DNA of 64,000 bases from Balaenoptera acutorostrata. Its lineage: Eukaryota; Chordata; Mammalia; Artiodactyla; Balaenopteridae. Under the pieces are notes generated by a model, which searched no databases, had not been told where the DNA came from, and was given only the letters and a program-made list of their open reading frames with translations. Positions 23,111 to 35,519 of the stretch are shown here, piece by piece. The position numbers were made by a program, and so were the translations under genes. Numbering within the stretch: the stretch's first letter is position 1; each line of letters opens with the position of its first letter. The stretch covers positions 27,214,116 to 27,278,115 of the forward strand of contig NC_080073.1 of the NCBI RefSeq assembly GCF_949987535.1, given 5' to 3'.

Positions 23111-24472
23111 TACATAGATTAGGAGTTATTAGGGGAGGTGACGTTCAGAAAGTGCAACAGGGCAAAGTGATTGCTTGTTTGGGGTATTTCTAACCCCTGA
23201 TAAGACCTGAGGATTTTTTAAGCCCCTAAACAAAAAAAAAACAATCAAAAAGCCAAGAATGGAGGGGGTTCCCCAGTTGATGTGGCAATGCCCTCAGCAC
23301 ACGGTTCAAGACCCAAATACAGTATCTGACCCTAGGGATCATCTGGAGAAGGGTCTTCTCCAAAAGAAGCGTCAACCTCCAAAAGGAGGTTGGGAAAATG
23401 GACTCAGGAAAGCAATGGAGGTGTAATAGACAAGGACACTCAGGTCTTCCTCTCCTAACCTGGATCCTTGATTATAAAAAAAGAACAATGGGAAAAGCTA
23501 ATTCAGATTCCACCTGCCCTTAAGATGTGCTAAGTTTGCCTCCTCCAAGAAGACTTCCCAGGTGATTGCAGGATCTCTCCGGAATTGGAACTCTCATTGC
23601 CCTTATTCTGTGGCTAACACCATAATACTCTCCACAAAATAGAAAAGGAAGAAATAATCGTGGGTCCAACGTCTGCGCTACTTTGTAGCAGCTTCAGCCG
23701 TGGCAGCAGCAGGGGCCAAAGCAGCTGCTGACATGTCAGCATTAGCAATTTGGGTAGATGCCCAAAGCCAAAGGCAGACATGTGTCTGGGTTTTTTTTTA
23801 AGTCCTTGTGCCATGGCTGCTGTGTTCTCTTCCTGCTGGTGTTCCCATCTCTCTCTTTTGTCTTTGGAGGGCCCGGTCCCGGGTTCTGAGGATGCCGGCA
23901 GATCTTTGTGACCTGGTCAAAGACCATTCTGCCTGAGTGATCAGAGGGAAGGGAAGACAAACAGAGCCGGGAAACAAGCTGCGGAATGAACTGAAACAAA
24001 ACAGAAGGACATCACGAGACGGCTGCGCTCATGGTCACTGGGCATTTGGCGATGTACCTACTGCAAAGGGAAGGGTTAAAGGAGACGGCCTCCCTCTCAC
24101 GCCTCATCAGATGCCTCCTGTGGCGAATGGGCTGTCTCCCATCCTCTTGAACACAGTCTGCTGACGCCTTTCAGGCTGCACCAAAGCCTTGGTAAAAAGA
24201 AATGCGCAGTTATGTTCAAAATCCATCCTCTTTCCCTGCCAGGAAATAGTTACTACTCTCTTTCGATCAGTTGCAAGTCTTCTATCAGGGAAATGCCTAG
24301 GAGGCTTTTTTTCCTTTGTCTCAAACTTCAGAGTATTTTTTTTTAATGTATTTGCGTGCCTGTGTTTTCAAGGAGCAAATTCCCTGCAGAAGCAAACACC
24401 TTATCACGTTTGTTGAATACTTGTCTATCAGTTATAGAATTTAAAAATGTGAAGACTTCAACATGGAACCAC
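23111..24472. other. Unassigned non-coding sequence
   Basis: No nameable repeat. The part 23640-24170 has more CpG and less AT than its neighbours, but no exon-like frame with splice sites is convincing. Confidence 0.4.
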
Positions 24473-24504
24473 TGTGTGTGTATGTGTGTATTTGTGTGTG
24501 TGTT
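24473..24504 (+). repeat. (TG)n microsatellite
   Basis: Imperfect TG/TA dinucleotide run: 'tgtgtgtatgtgtgtatttg'. Confidence 0.85.
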
Positions 24505-24682
24505 TTATTAAGACCAAATTCTCTTTCTGAGCCAGAGTATTTCTGTATTTTAGAGAAGAACCGCTGAGATCCAGTAAGTTCTTTGTTTTTGTTTTAACAG
24601 CACAGTGGTATTCTCTTCGGAGGAAAAATGCTTTTTAGGTTTTTAAAAAATAGACACCTACAAGTCTTTTCTTTGCTTAGTC

Positions 24683-24906
24683 CAGGGTTTCTCAGCCTCA
24701 GCACATTGCTGCTCTGGACCAGGTAACTCTTTGTTTGAGGGATGGTCCTATGCGTTGTAGGATATTTAACAGTATCCAGGACTCTACCCACTAGATGTCA
24801 GTTCAACTCCTCCCCAACCCCACAACAACTTGTGATAACCAAAAATATCTCCAGACGTGACCAAATGTTCCCAAGGGGACAAAACACCCTTGGTAGAGGG
24901 CCACTG
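24683..24906 (-). repeat. MER5A hAT-Charlie element
   Basis: Runs CAG...CTG. The left end 'cagggtttctcagcctcagc' and right end 'ccttggtagagggccactg' are the two ends of MER5A in antisense. In between, 'gttgtaggatatttaacagt' and 'aaatatctccagacgtgacc' are typical. Non-autonomous DNA transposon, extinct in mammals. No 8-bp TSD survives. Confidence 0.88.
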
Positions 24907-25084
24907 ACAGTGTAAAGGCACAGAGCTTTTACACAAGAGGCACTCAATACAGGAATTTAATTGTGGGCAAACAAAAGTGTTTCCCTCTGCTCTTGAGGAG
25001 AAGGCAGAGCATCTAAACTTGGCCTTTTTGGCTAACCTGTTCTGGCCACAGCTCACCTGTCAATTTGGATCTTAAACCATACAC

Positions 25085-25535
25085 CCCCTGCTTTCTTTCC
25101 TTCAGCTACACTCCCCTCTGCATGGGGTTTATCACAAGCTGGTGCCTCTATGTGGAAGGACCTTCCCTCACTTACTTTGCACACTAACTCCTGTTTATCC
25201 TTCAGAGCTCACTCAGGGGACACTTCCTCAAGGAAATGACCATAAGGTCCTTCTTTATTGGATTTCACCCTTTATTACAGCCCCTCTCCACATCTCATGT
25301 CTCTCCTTCTTAGCTCTTGTCTTGGTTGAAGGTTTCCATTTGTCTGTGGATTTTTGATAAATGTCTCTCTGCCCCACTAGTTTATAAGCTCCCTGAGGGC
25401 AGGGATGGGGACCAGGCAGGTTTTGCTCTTTGATTCTCGTGTTTTCACCTCTATTGCCCAGCATCCAGAACAGTTCCTGGATCGCCTTGAGATATAAGGT
25501 ATTTGAATCAATGAATATATGACTAAATGAGTCAA
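25085..25535 (+). repeat. L2 LINE 3' end
   Basis: 'ccttcagagctcactcaggg', 'cttcctcaaggaaatgacca' and 'ctagtttataagctccctga' followed by 'gcatccagaacagttcctgg' are the L2 3' end in sense. Confidence 0.85.
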
Positions 25536-25769
25536 AAGTCTGTTTCTGAACAGACTATTTCAAATATCCTACTTCCTTGTTCCAGTGGGTAAAGAGATTT
25601 GAATTCAAATAGATGCTGATAGCAAAAAGATGTCCTTTTATTTTAAAATCTTTAATTAGCTTAATACACTCAATCGATCCCTCAAAGATGTAGAAAATGG
25701 CAAGAATTTGCACATGATAATTTGGATTAGAATTAGCTAAATCAGAAGCCCCCAGAGCCCTCTGATGCA

Positions 25770-25946
25770 TTCAAAATTGAGTGCATCAGAATCACCTGGA
25801 GGGCTTGTGGAAACATCAAATTGCTGAGCCCCGCAGAGTTTCTATCAGTAGGTCTGGGGTGGGGCCTGAGAATTTGCATTTCTAACAAGTTTCCAGGTGA
25901 TGCTGAGAATTCGGTTGGGGTTCCACACTTTGAGAACCGCTGTCCT
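25770..25946 (+). repeat. MER3-like palindromic hAT MITE, copy 1
   Basis: 'gtgcatcagaatcacctgga', 'ttctatcagtaggtctgggg', 'aatttgcatttctaacaagt' and 'cacactttgagaaccgctg' are diagnostic of a palindromic hAT MITE of the MER3 kind. 'atcagaatcacctgga' and 'tccaggtgatgctga' are mutual inverted repeats. Confidence 0.75.
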
Positions 25947-26059
25947 AGAACAAGCAGATCCATGGGAAGACTGTGGGAGTCCAGACTTCTCTTAGCTGTG
26001 GCTTTTCTGCAAACAAAACAGAACAAAACAACCCCAAAACAAACAAACAAAAAACTATT

Positions 26060-26215
26060 CTAATAACCATTTTACTGGAATTTGAGGTTCAGAATGGTGA
26101 AATGACTGGCCGTGACCACACAGCTAAGTAGTAAGGTGTAGAGTCAAGACACGGATCCATTTTCTGATTGCAAAGCCCATGCTTTTTCCTCTCATTCCCA
26201 TGTGTCTCCAAACTG
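26060..26215 (-). repeat. MIR SINE fragment
   Basis: 'accattttactggaatttga', 'ccgtgaccacacagctaagt' and 'ttgcaaagcccatgcttttt' in antisense MIR order. Confidence 0.7.
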
Positions 26216-26590
26216 CCTAATGGTTCCAACTGCTGAAGGCTCATGTTAAATATACAGGTGAATCTCCTGATGAATCAGGTTCGGGGAACACTGCGCTGGC
26301 TTTACTTCCCGCCTCCCGCTCAGAGACACGCTCTGGGGCTGGGACTTCTCCAGCACCATCTTCTCCCAGAGCCGCCCCCAGCCTGTTCCATCACTCAACT
26401 GTGACACCAGCCAACCTACTTGGTACTTCTTCAGCTGGGATCTCTCCAGAGATAAGCAAGCCTGGGTGGGAGTTATGCAAAGCTACAAGGTAAAAGGAGC
26501 TATTTTAATTTTTCTGAGCATCAAGTTTTATTCCTTTGTGAGCAATTTAAGACCTTAAAAACAGAGCTATTATAGACTGTGAGAGTAATT
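26216..26590. other. Unassigned non-coding sequence
   Basis: Short, moderately GC-rich block at 26280-26400 ('ttcccgcctcccgctcagag'). No gene or nameable repeat. Confidence 0.4.
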
Positions 26591-26620
26591 GTGTGTGTGC
26601 GTGTGTGCGTGTGTGTGTGT
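26591..26620 (+). repeat. (GT)n microsatellite
   Basis: 'gtgtgtgtgcgtgtgtgcgt' and continuation, interrupted by C. Confidence 0.9.
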
Positions 26621-26885
26621 ATGCTTGTGGAACTCATTTTCCGTCATACAACCCTTTTTTCCTGCTCTTAGGGTGATTTCTTTTCTGCTCTTGGGGGAAT
26701 TTGGTGACAAGTTTGAATGTTTTTTGGCTCAATATATGAGAGTATTTTAATAGCATCTAGGAAAACAGCGAGGACATCTAAGGATAATTTACTCTTAATC
26801 GGGGTTTGTAGGCCACTTTCATCCCTGAAAAGCAGAAGCAAATTGGACGTAGTACCTAATTTCAAGATGTTACAGTTCAGTGGGG

Positions 26886-27055
26886 CTCGGGTTGCCAGAT
26901 AAAATTCAGGAAGCCCAGTTAAATTTTAATGTCAGATAAGTATATCCCAGGCAAGACTTAGATATACTAAAAGATTAGTTATTATTTAACTGAAATTCAA
27001 ATTTAACTAGATATCCTGTTGCTCCCCATCCACATCTAGCAATCCTACATGGGGC
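26886..27055. repeat. Palindromic DNA-transposon remnant
   Basis: The left part 'gttgccagataaaattcagg' plus 'cccagttaaattttaatgtc' and the right part 'ctgaaattcaaatttaacta' plus 'gatatcctgttgc' are inverted versions of each other. This is the layout of a known long-hairpin MITE that ends in GTTGCCAG. Family name not assigned. Confidence 0.55.
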
Positions 27056-28895
27056 AAGAAAGTGAGTATCCGTGCAAGTATAATACAGTTCCAGCAGTCA
27101 TTAGACAATGAAAATTACTTCATTGGAACTACAAAGGAAGTGGTGTCAAAGGAAGCAGAAGCCACATCTGATTGAGAAACTAAAGGAAGATGATGTAGGT
27201 GGTAGACTAGGAGTCGAGCCTTAAAGAATAAGCAAGATTTGGAAGAAGCAAGATATGGGAGGGCGCTCCAAACAGCAGGAAAAAGTGGGAGACAGGAAAA
27301 TATAGAGGAAATTTAGTTCACCAGAGTATAGATTTTTGTCAAGCACGTAAAGCTAAGAAGGGGTTGATGAAGCCAGAGTATAGAGGTGAAGGCATTTAGG
27401 ATTCATCAGCTCCATAGGTATGAGGGAAAATCTGATGGTTTCATAGGATCTGGGCTTCAAAGAAGGTTAATCTGATAAGGGTCTATAGAATGGACTTGAA
27501 AGAGAAGATTAATTAGAAGGCTATTCCAATGATCTGTGTCAGCTTTTTTCTGTGAGTCACAGCTTTTTAGTGGGTTGTGAAATCAGTTGCATCATTCATG
27601 ATCAGCACTTTTAAAGAATGAAACAGAAAAAAAAGATTCAGAAATTTCAGTATATGTCAGCAATCATCACATTTAAGTGTCACTTTAATAAATATTGGTT
27701 TGGCTTGTGTGTGTGTGTCTGATGGGGCATGAGGGAAAATGTGCTTCTTACAGGGTCACAGTCCAAAATGTTTGAAGACCACTGTTCTCTACAAAGGATG
27801 GGTCTGTTGATTTCTTCGCTTTCTGCACACCATCTTGCAAAGAACCCGTTCTCTCCCGCTGACTTTGGCAGTGGCTGTTCAATGTGCTATATGATCCCTT
27901 GCTCACAGCAGGGTGAACGTCTGACCTAAGAGGAACCATTATATAGACTGGATCTGAGCCAATCATCCCATCCCTAGAAGTCTTAGGAGACATAGTCTGA
28001 ATTGTGACCTGCAGCCATAAATGCCTGTAATCTTATAGCTGGTGGCCACGTTAGGCCATTGGCAAACTGAAGCAACAAGTCAAGAGGGACATGAGCAAGC
28101 ATGAGAGGGACAACCCTGTCCTCAAGAGGTGGAGAGAGGTGAAACCCAGCAAAGGCACTGATGGACAGAGAGTAATTTTGTGTTCCAAATTTCCACTTCT
28201 GGTCCCTATGTGACCAGACTGTTATTTCTGACCCTTAGGTGTCTGTGAGATTGCCTCTTTTGTCTGTGTGTTTTTATTTGCAATAAATTTCCCTTTTTCT
28301 TAGGCAAGCTTGAGCAGGTCCAGTTCCTTGTTACCAACTGGTCTCTCACTAAGGCAGACTATTTGGGCAGTGATGATGCTCATAAGTAAATATTTATTGT
28401 GGAAGTACAGGGAAGGAGATGTACTAAGAGGATCTAACAGCTGAATAATAATAATAAATTATTACTATTTATTTGTTACCTCTGTGTGACCAGAAACAGC
28501 AGGATAGATAATCCACTGGTTGTGACCACCGTAAATGTGAATCCTCACCAGCACTCTACAAGTTCTATACTTCTACATATGTAGCTACTGACTCTCCAAC
28601 TGATTAGGGAAATAGTCCTGGTCACCTCACTAGTAAGTGACAGCGGGGACTTGCCCAGGCTCGTCATCCTCCATTCTTAGTGCTTGACATCACGTGATGT
28701 GACCAGTGAAGGGCAAAGAGAGAACCCAGATGATAAGACACCCCCCCCAGCCCCAGGGACCATGAAAGTAGCCTAAACTCTAGCTGTGTTGCTCTTTCCC
28801 TTTTCATTTCTTTCAAATTACATTCCAACAGCAGTCAATCAGTCTTGCAGCAGGAGACTGTTTCCATACAACCCCAAATGAAGTGGAAATGACTA
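27056..28895. other. Mostly unassigned; possible hAT remnant
   Basis: About 27545-27785 ends in 'ggtcacagtccaaaatgttt' and 'gaagaccactg', the style of a hAT-Charlie end, but I cannot delimit it. An (ATA)n patch lies near 28445. Otherwise nothing recognised. Confidence 0.35.
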
Positions 28896-29337
28896 TTACA
28901 TAATTTGATCAACAGTCAAGCCACACAATGAAGATTTACCGAAAGAAAAAAAAAAAGAAACCTTTAGAAGTGATTTGTCTTCTCTGATTGCTTGTTTCAG
29001 TGCTGCACTAGCTCCACGTGCAAGATTAACCCTGGTGAGACAGGCAGTGGGTACATAATGGTCTAACCCTTCAGCCCTCACAAATTCTCTAGGTCTGATT
29101 AGTATTGTGCCCACCCCACCCTTTCTGATGCCAGTAACGGGAGGACCCAGGGCTGCTGTGTACTATCTTCCTGCGCCAAATGTTAATGGCCCTCTCTCCT
29201 TCAGGATATAATCCACTTCCTTAGTACGATATTCAGGTTCCTCCAGAACCTAAAACTGACCTGAAATGTAAGAACTCCCACCTTACATTCGATAGTCCAT
29301 TCATGCATCCATGCATCTATGTATTTATGTATGTATT
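28896..29337. other. Unassigned non-coding sequence
   Basis: No gene or nameable repeat. An ATGC-rich simple stretch (catgcatccatgcatctatg) at about 29302-29335. Confidence 0.4.
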
Positions 29338-29353
29338 TGTGCAGAGAACATTT

Positions 29354-29705
29354 TTTTTAAATTAATTATTTATTTATTTATTCTTATTTTTGGCTGCATT
29401 GGGTCTTTGTTGCTACGCGCAGGCTCTCTCTTAGTTGCGGCGAGTGGGGGCCACTCTTCATTGTGGTGCGCGGGCCTCTCATTGCGGTGGCTTCTCTTGT
29501 GCGGAGCACATGTTATAGGTGCACGGGGTCTAGGTGCACGGGCTTCAGCAACCGTGGCTCGCGGGCTCTAGAGTGCAGGCTCAGTAGTTGTGGTGCATGG
29601 GCCCAGCTGCTCCATGGCATGTGGGATCCTCCCAGACCAGGGCTTGAACCCGTGTCCCCTGCATTGACAGGCAGACTCCCAACCACTGCACCACCAGGGA
29701 AGCCC
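29354..29705 (-). mobile_element. CHR SINE (long form) with TSD
   Basis: Antisense long CHR SINE: T-rich tail (ATTTATTTATTTATT), 'ggctgcattgggtctttgtt', B-box complement 'gggcttgaacccgtg' (one change from consensus), head 'ccaccagggaagccc'. The TSD 'tgtgcagagaacattt' is perfect (29338-29353, 29706-29721). Confidence 0.96.
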
Positions 29706-29784
29706 TGTGCAGAGAACATTTATCATGTTCCTACCATGTCCATGTTCTAGCCACTGGGCATTCTGAAAGTAAAAATAATAATCG

Positions 29785-30040
29785 GGATCATGATAGCTAA
29801 TATTTATCAACTGCCTAACACAGGCCAGGTACTAGACTAAGCAATTTATTTGCACTAACCTATTTTGTGTTTATAAGTGTAGGAGGTGGGTACTATTATC
29901 ATCCGTGTTACCATCAAGCAACCCAGAACTAAAAGCAGGTGTCAACCTTCCTAAGGGTCACACAGTTAAAAAATGGCAGAGTCAAGATTCAAAGTCACAC
30001 GTTTCTAACTCCAGAATCTAAATATTGAGCAGTTGTCCCC
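29785..30040 (-). repeat. MIR SINE
   Basis: Near-complete antisense MIR: 'gatagctaatatttatcaac', 'caggccaggtactagactaa', 'gggtcacacagttaaaaaat' and 'aactccagaatctaaat'. Confidence 0.85.
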
Positions 30041-31154
30041 TGCTGTATCTCCACAATGAGATCTAGATAGCTCCTGTCCACAAGTAGCTTACTCTCTGGA
30101 AGGAGAAATAGGTGTGGAAATGTAATGAAATGCAAATGGAAACTATCAAGATGGAAGTATAGAAAAAGGGCTCAATCTCAACAAGTTTGTTGACTGGTTC
30201 TCCCCAGGGACCAGCAGCAAATGTTTACTCTCTGCCTTTGCTCACTGCCTTTCCCCCCGCCCAGAGTCCAGTCCCCACGCAACTTCTCTCAATTTGTCTA
30301 ATCATTCTGCTGTTTTAAGGCAGGTTATATCTTTCCTCTCCTACGGCAGACATAGCTAATCAAACACGAAGCTCTTTCCTGCCTAACCTTGTATATACCT
30401 CAGGATTCTTCTCCATACAGCCTTCAGGGCAGCTGTTAGCAATTAGAGTTGGCGCATAAATATATTTTGTCTCTCAATGCTAGTCTACCTTGATTCACAT
30501 TAAAAATGAGGAAGTTGAGGGTTGGAGAGCCTGAGGTCACCCAGTGAGACAGAGACACACCTAGGTCTGGAAGCCGGGCATCCCCCGTCCTGATCCGGGA
30601 CTCAGCCTCCTGCCCCACCCCCTCCCCATTCTTAGCCTGCCCTGTCCTCTATTGCCCATCACGAGAAACGATGATCAGTGAAGTCCAAGTATAAAACAGA
30701 GAGGGAGAAAAGAAGTAAAATGCCAATTACTCAGTCCCAACAGACTGGGTGCCTGCTTGCAAGCTGCATAGGGATACACCTACGGAAAATGTCTTTAATT
30801 AGAGCCAGATTCTGATGAAAGGTTGGCAGTGTCTCTGAAATCCTTGTTTGCGTTTAAGTGCACAGAACACTATGTATGTATATCATTTCCATGCCATATT
30901 TGAATTGAGGAATATTAAATATTTATTCTTTGTCAGTTACTGAGTAACACATTGCTCAACTTTCCTATTTACTAACATGACTCATTTATTTAGTCCATGG
31001 CTGCGTTTCCAGTGGGATATTTGAAATATCACTTTCAGCAGATTCTTAGGTATTTAAAGAAAATGTCATTTGACAAAAGAAGGCATAGATCATACACCTG
31101 TAAGATGAAGCACAAGCCTATTCATGGTTGTTTAATCCCGTGGTGTTATAGGAA
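30041..31154. other. Mostly unassigned; weak MIR and L2 traces
   Basis: 30500-30600 ('gaggtcacccagtgagac') looks like an antisense MIR remnant, and 30290-30420 resembles L2 ('gctctttcctgcctaacctt'). Neither is secure. Nothing else recognised. Confidence 0.35.
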
Positions 31155-31310
31155 GGGGCCTTAGCATCAGGAAAATTGAGGTTTGTGTCAAAATTCTGTT
31201 CTTGCCACCTGCATGGCCTTGGACAAGTTAATCTCTCTGATTCTTGGTCCTCATCTCTCTCAGAGGTGCAAGACTGGTGTGAGATAAGAGGGACTATATT
31301 GTGTCTGACA
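31155..31310 (+). repeat. MIR SINE fragment
   Basis: 'catggccttggacaagttaa' followed by 'tctctctgattcttggtcct' is the MIR core. Confidence 0.6.
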
Positions 31311-31864
31311 TTTTAATTTGCTTGCTAAAAATATTTTTTGCCTACTTTACGCTAAGGTAGTAATAGCCAATAATAAATAAGTACTTACCACATTCCAGGC
31401 AATATGGGCCTCTGAATCATGTGGTCACTGTACATGTGTTAGTTTGGGCCTCCTCACTATGGAAGTGTCTGGGTCCCCGGGTGAGCATCTTGAGAGAGAG
31501 GCAGTGCCAGGCAATGTGACCTGGCCTGGAAGTCACATAGCATCACTTGTGCCACCGTTGATTGGTTGGAGCAGTCGTGAGCCCACCCAGGTACAAAAAG
31601 AAAGAAATAGGCTCCATCATGGATAGAAGAGTGACAAAGTTCTCTTTGTGGAAGAATGTATGGGACTAGAAATATCACTGGACTATTTCGGGGAAAGATA
31701 ATCTTGCTACACAATATAAGTGCCATGAGGGCAACAAATGATGGATGTTTTGTTCCCCTTGTGGTTTCCTTGTCTAGGAGAGAACTGACTCCTAGAAACA
31801 CAGAGTGCATTTTTGTGGCATGAGTGAAAGAATGCCAGTTTGTAAGAACTGTGACTTGTCAAAC
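31311..31864. other. Unassigned non-coding sequence
   Basis: No gene or nameable repeat. A 117-codon - strand frame (31457-31810) has no recognisable features. Confidence 0.4.
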
Positions 31865-31985
31865 ACCTTATCTTATGGAAGATGAAACTGAGACCCATTG
31901 AAAAGAACGAATCTGTGCAAAGGCAAAGCTCGGACTAAATCTGACATTCCTGCTTCCAGTCTCATGTTCTTTCCACACCCCAAAT
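31865..31985 (-). repeat. MIR SINE fragment
   Basis: 'tatggaagatgaaactgaga' then 'gcaaagctcggactaaatct': antisense MIR core and head. Confidence 0.55.
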
Positions 31986-32634
31986 TCTGCCTCTCTTGGA
32001 TGAAGTTACTGGGAAAGTCTGAGAGTAAAAAACCACATTGTGATTCAATGTCTGGCGATAATGACCAATTTTGGAGCTCCCGGAGAGCTTCGGGAAGTAA
32101 CAACCCTTCTCCCAACAAAATATCAGCACTATAAATTGCTACTTGTTAAGAAACTTGTGGGCGTGCACCATATTCATAGAAATAGCTGGGAACCGAGGGA
32201 ACAATTATTACAGAATTGACCGCCCATGGCTCACCCCAATGAGATTTGGATGGTCCTATGTTGTGAGGTGCCAATGGACGAAAGGATGTGATATTTTAGA
32301 AAAACCATTGATTGTCCTCTGAATAAGATTTGAAGCAATTTGAGCCAAAAACTGCATGGGATTCCTGGTGAAATTTTTTGTAGCTCCTGTGAAATACATG
32401 TTTAGAAAGTAACTGCTAGGCTCGTCGAGATGTTTTAGTGTTCTGGTTTCAGAAGACCGCACAGTGTTTATGTCATCCAATTAAACTAGTTTATTAGATT
32501 AGTATTAGATGATACTGTTAAATATCATCTAGAGCTCGAAGACAATAAATCAGAGGTCAGAGCAATGCCCACAACAGTTCCCAGTTAGAGTACTAATAAG
32601 ATGAAGGATAAACAAGACAAAAACTTGTGAGCAG
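31986..32634. other. Unassigned non-coding sequence
   Basis: No gene or nameable repeat. Confidence 0.4.
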
Positions 32635-32886
32635 CAGAAGAGTGGTTAAACACGTCGACTTTTCCACCAACTTCCCTGGACTCAAATCGTCCCTCCGTTA
32701 CCTATAGCTGTTTGAATTTTGCAAGTTGCTTAAAATTCCTGTCCCACGGTTTCTATAATGGAGATAATCACAGCATATACCCGTGGTGTTGTTTGAGGAT
32801 CGTGAAAAGTAATGAATACAAAGTATTTAGGGCAGTGCTTGGGATATACCAATGGCTATATGAATGTTAGCTGTGATTATTATTAT
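32635..32886 (+). repeat. MIR SINE, near full length
   Basis: From 'agagtggttaaacacgtcga' through 'cctggactcaaatcgtccct', 'tttctataatggagataatc' and 'gttgtttgaggatcgtgaaa' to the tail 'atgttagctgtgattattat'. One of the best-preserved MIRs in the window. Confidence 0.88.
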
Positions 32887-33565
32887 GCGAGGAAGTCATC
32901 CACCTAGACATTTGATCACCTCCCAGCAAAGATTTGTGGTAAAGCTGAGACACAAACTCCAAAGTCCTGCACCCAAACTGTATGGCTTGACATCTTCCAC
33001 TAAGAAGGCTCTTCTTTTCCTCTCCGGGGAGCTGCATTTGCAGTTATCATTCGTTGAAAAAGTTATACATCAGCTGGTGCAATAGACCCTTTTCCTACAG
33101 ACACTGGCAGATGGGGAGGAGCAGAAGTTGAACTTCCAAGAACCAATGTCTGAGGTTCACTGAGCTGAGAAATTCCTCTAAAATGAGGCTGTGGGTAACA
33201 GGATGAGAGGAAGCAGCCCAAGGGACCCCCAGACTGGAAAGAATTAAAGCTTGGTGGGAAGTATGGGCCATCTGCCTCTCATTATGAAAGGAAAAGGCTT
33301 ATGGCTCCTGCTTCATCCCTTGTGGTGGCTGGGTTAATGACCTCCTCTGTGTTTGCCCCATAATCTCCATGTACACAGACTGAGGGCCCACCTGCCCTGA
33401 CTTCTTTGCTAAATCCTCCTTTATGTAGGAAAGCTCTTGAGAGTCCAAGTGTAACTTCTTGCCTCTTCCTACAGAATCATTTCCAGAGTAAGGAGAGGGG
33501 GACATCAAGCCTTGACACTGAGCAGAAATGTGAGTTGCAGACCCATGTTACTTTATATAAAAATT
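32887..33565. other. Unassigned non-coding sequence
   Basis: No gene or nameable repeat. Confidence 0.4.
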
Positions 33566-33988
33566 TATGTACATTGGAATATTACTCAGCCATAAAAAAA
33601 GAATGAAATAATGCCATTTGCACCAATGTGGATGGACCTAGAGTATACTATGCTTAGTGAAAGAAATCAGAGAAAGACAAATACTATATGATATCACTTG
33701 TATGTGGAATCTAAAAAGTAATACAAATGAATGTATTTGCAAAACAGAAACGGACTCAGATTTGTTTGATATGGAAAACAAACTTGTGGTTACAAAAGGG
33801 GAGAAGGAATGGGGGAGGGACAAATTAGGGGTTTGGGATTAACAGATACAAACTACTATATGTAAAATAGATAAGCAACAAGGATTTACTGTACAGCACA
33901 GGGAATTATACCCAGTATCTTGTCATAACCTATAATGGAGTATAATCTGCCAATATACTGACTCACTGTGCTGTACACCTGAAGGAGA
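33566..33988 (+). repeat. L1 3' fragment
   Basis: Sense copy of the end of ORF2 and the 3' UTR: 'attactcagccataaaaaaa', 'atgtggatggacctagagta', 'gaaatcagagaaagacaaat', 'ggaaaacaaacttgtggtta' and 'gtacagcacagggaattata'. It breaks off at 'gctgtacacctgaa' without an A tail, so the 3' terminus was lost. No TSD. Older than the 39924 and 20318 copies. Confidence 0.88.
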
Positions 33989-34033
33989 CCCCAAGACCAT
34001 GATTCATTTGCAAGTGATTTCTTCAGTGCTCTT

Positions 34034-34103
34034 AGGAGAAACCAGTGAAGGAATAGGGGAATCAGGACAGGAGAAACCAGTGAAGGAATAGGGGAATCAG
34101 GAC
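34034..34103 (+). repeat. Exact 35-bp tandem duplication
   Basis: Two adjacent identical 35-bp units, 34034-34068 and 34069-34103, each beginning 'aggagaaaccagtgaagg'. Confidence 0.95.
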
Positions 34104-34549
34104 AGGGGATGGGAAGAAGGCCGATCACAGGTGCCATTTCAGACAAAATCTCAGCCTCAGACTGGTCCTGCCAGAGAGGTCTGGACCCTAAATTACCTCT
34201 CAGAGTTTGTTGCTACCCGAGGCAGGAGAGCTGGGCTTTCATACCCCACACCAGTTAGTCCTGCTCTATAGGATGCCCTGGAGGATGCTGTCACGTCTCT
34301 ACCTGAAGCAGCTCTGGTAGCGCCAGGCCAAAGATAGCAGGTGCTGGCTCACCCAGCAGACAGGGGAGGGGCCCAGGTGACGGGGATTCTAGGGGACCTG
34401 GGTGGGACATATACAGTGTCTACTCCCTTTCATTGTCTTTAACATTCAGTTTGGAACTTGATTGCTTTCTCTTTGGTTCTTTGTACTATCCCCCCAGACC
34501 CCCTTACGCCCACCCCCATGTTTCCCAGGTTTCTTCCTTCCCTCACATA
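34104..34549. other. Unassigned non-coding sequence
   Basis: No gene or nameable repeat. Confidence 0.4.
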
Positions 34550-34925
34550 GATATCAATACGTTTATTGAGCACCTATAACAGACCAAGCACTGTGTCAGG
34601 GGCTAAACATGGAGTTCACAGCCCTCCGCTGCTTATAGAACAATGCCACGTATCTTCACCACATGAATGGCTGTAGCCAAAATCACCCCATTTGACATTT
34701 ATTCTATTGAATGCTTTAACCAGTTAGAGGACCTAGAATTACCTGTCTTTTTTTGCTCTCTAGATACCTGGTATTAATTAGGCATAGTACAGCTTATTTA
34801 ATTCTCACGGGAACACAGTGGCATATGTATAATTTTCTTCATTCTACAAATAAGGTAAATGGGGCTCAGAGAGCTTAAGTGTTATGGAGCTTTAAATGGA
34901 GCAGCTGGGGTATGAACCCAGGCCA
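34550..34925 (-). repeat. Two antisense MIR-like fragments
   Basis: 34555-34615 has 'tttattgagcacctataaca' and 'accaagcactgtgtcagggg'. 34765-34925 has 'tatttaattctcacgggaac', 'gtaaatggggctcagagagc' and 'ggtatgaacccaggccagaa'. The gap between them (about 34640-34760) is unassigned. Confidence 0.7.
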
Positions 34926-35519
34926 GAATCACCCCACAATCCATGCTCCTTTTTCTCTCTCTCTGGGAGAACATGGGGTAGAAGGAGGTAGACTGGTCTT
35001 AGGGTGGGGTGCTCTGGCCAGGACTTCTAGCCACCTTCTCTGGGCAGTCAGGGAGTTAGAAGAAGCCCTATCTATGGCTTGTGGCTTCCTGGTCTTGGGT
35101 GGTCGTAATCTGGTTTTAGGTAACTGTGGAATTGATTACCTTAAAATACATTCGATTTCATTGTCTGAGATGCTTAGAATCTGTTAGGGTATTTAGAATT
35201 CCTCCCAGTTTTTGTCACCTACAGATTTGTTCAGTAACAAGTCACTGAGAAAAATGTTGATAGAGTCATATTTTAAAAATATATATCTATACATAGACTT
35301 CTCGGTTGGTGCAAATGCAGTTAAATAGCTCTTCTGGAAGCAAGTGCTTCATCCACTCCACTTACCTGTACTATTGTCCTGGTCCATTTCTTTTCCTTTT
35401 TTTTTTTAATTTCATGACAACATTTGTCACATTGATTTGATACAATCCAGATATGCTATGTCTGTATTATTCTCCTGACCTTCCAGACTTCTGACCTTCA
35501 TAGAATTTCATGGGGAAAA
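34926..35519. other. Unassigned non-coding sequence
   Basis: No gene or nameable repeat. A T-run at about 35396-35409. Confidence 0.4.

Noticed and set aside
24590..24612. A splice acceptor-like sequence ('tttttgttttaacag')
   Set aside because: No downstream open exon with a donor, and no gene nearby on that strand.
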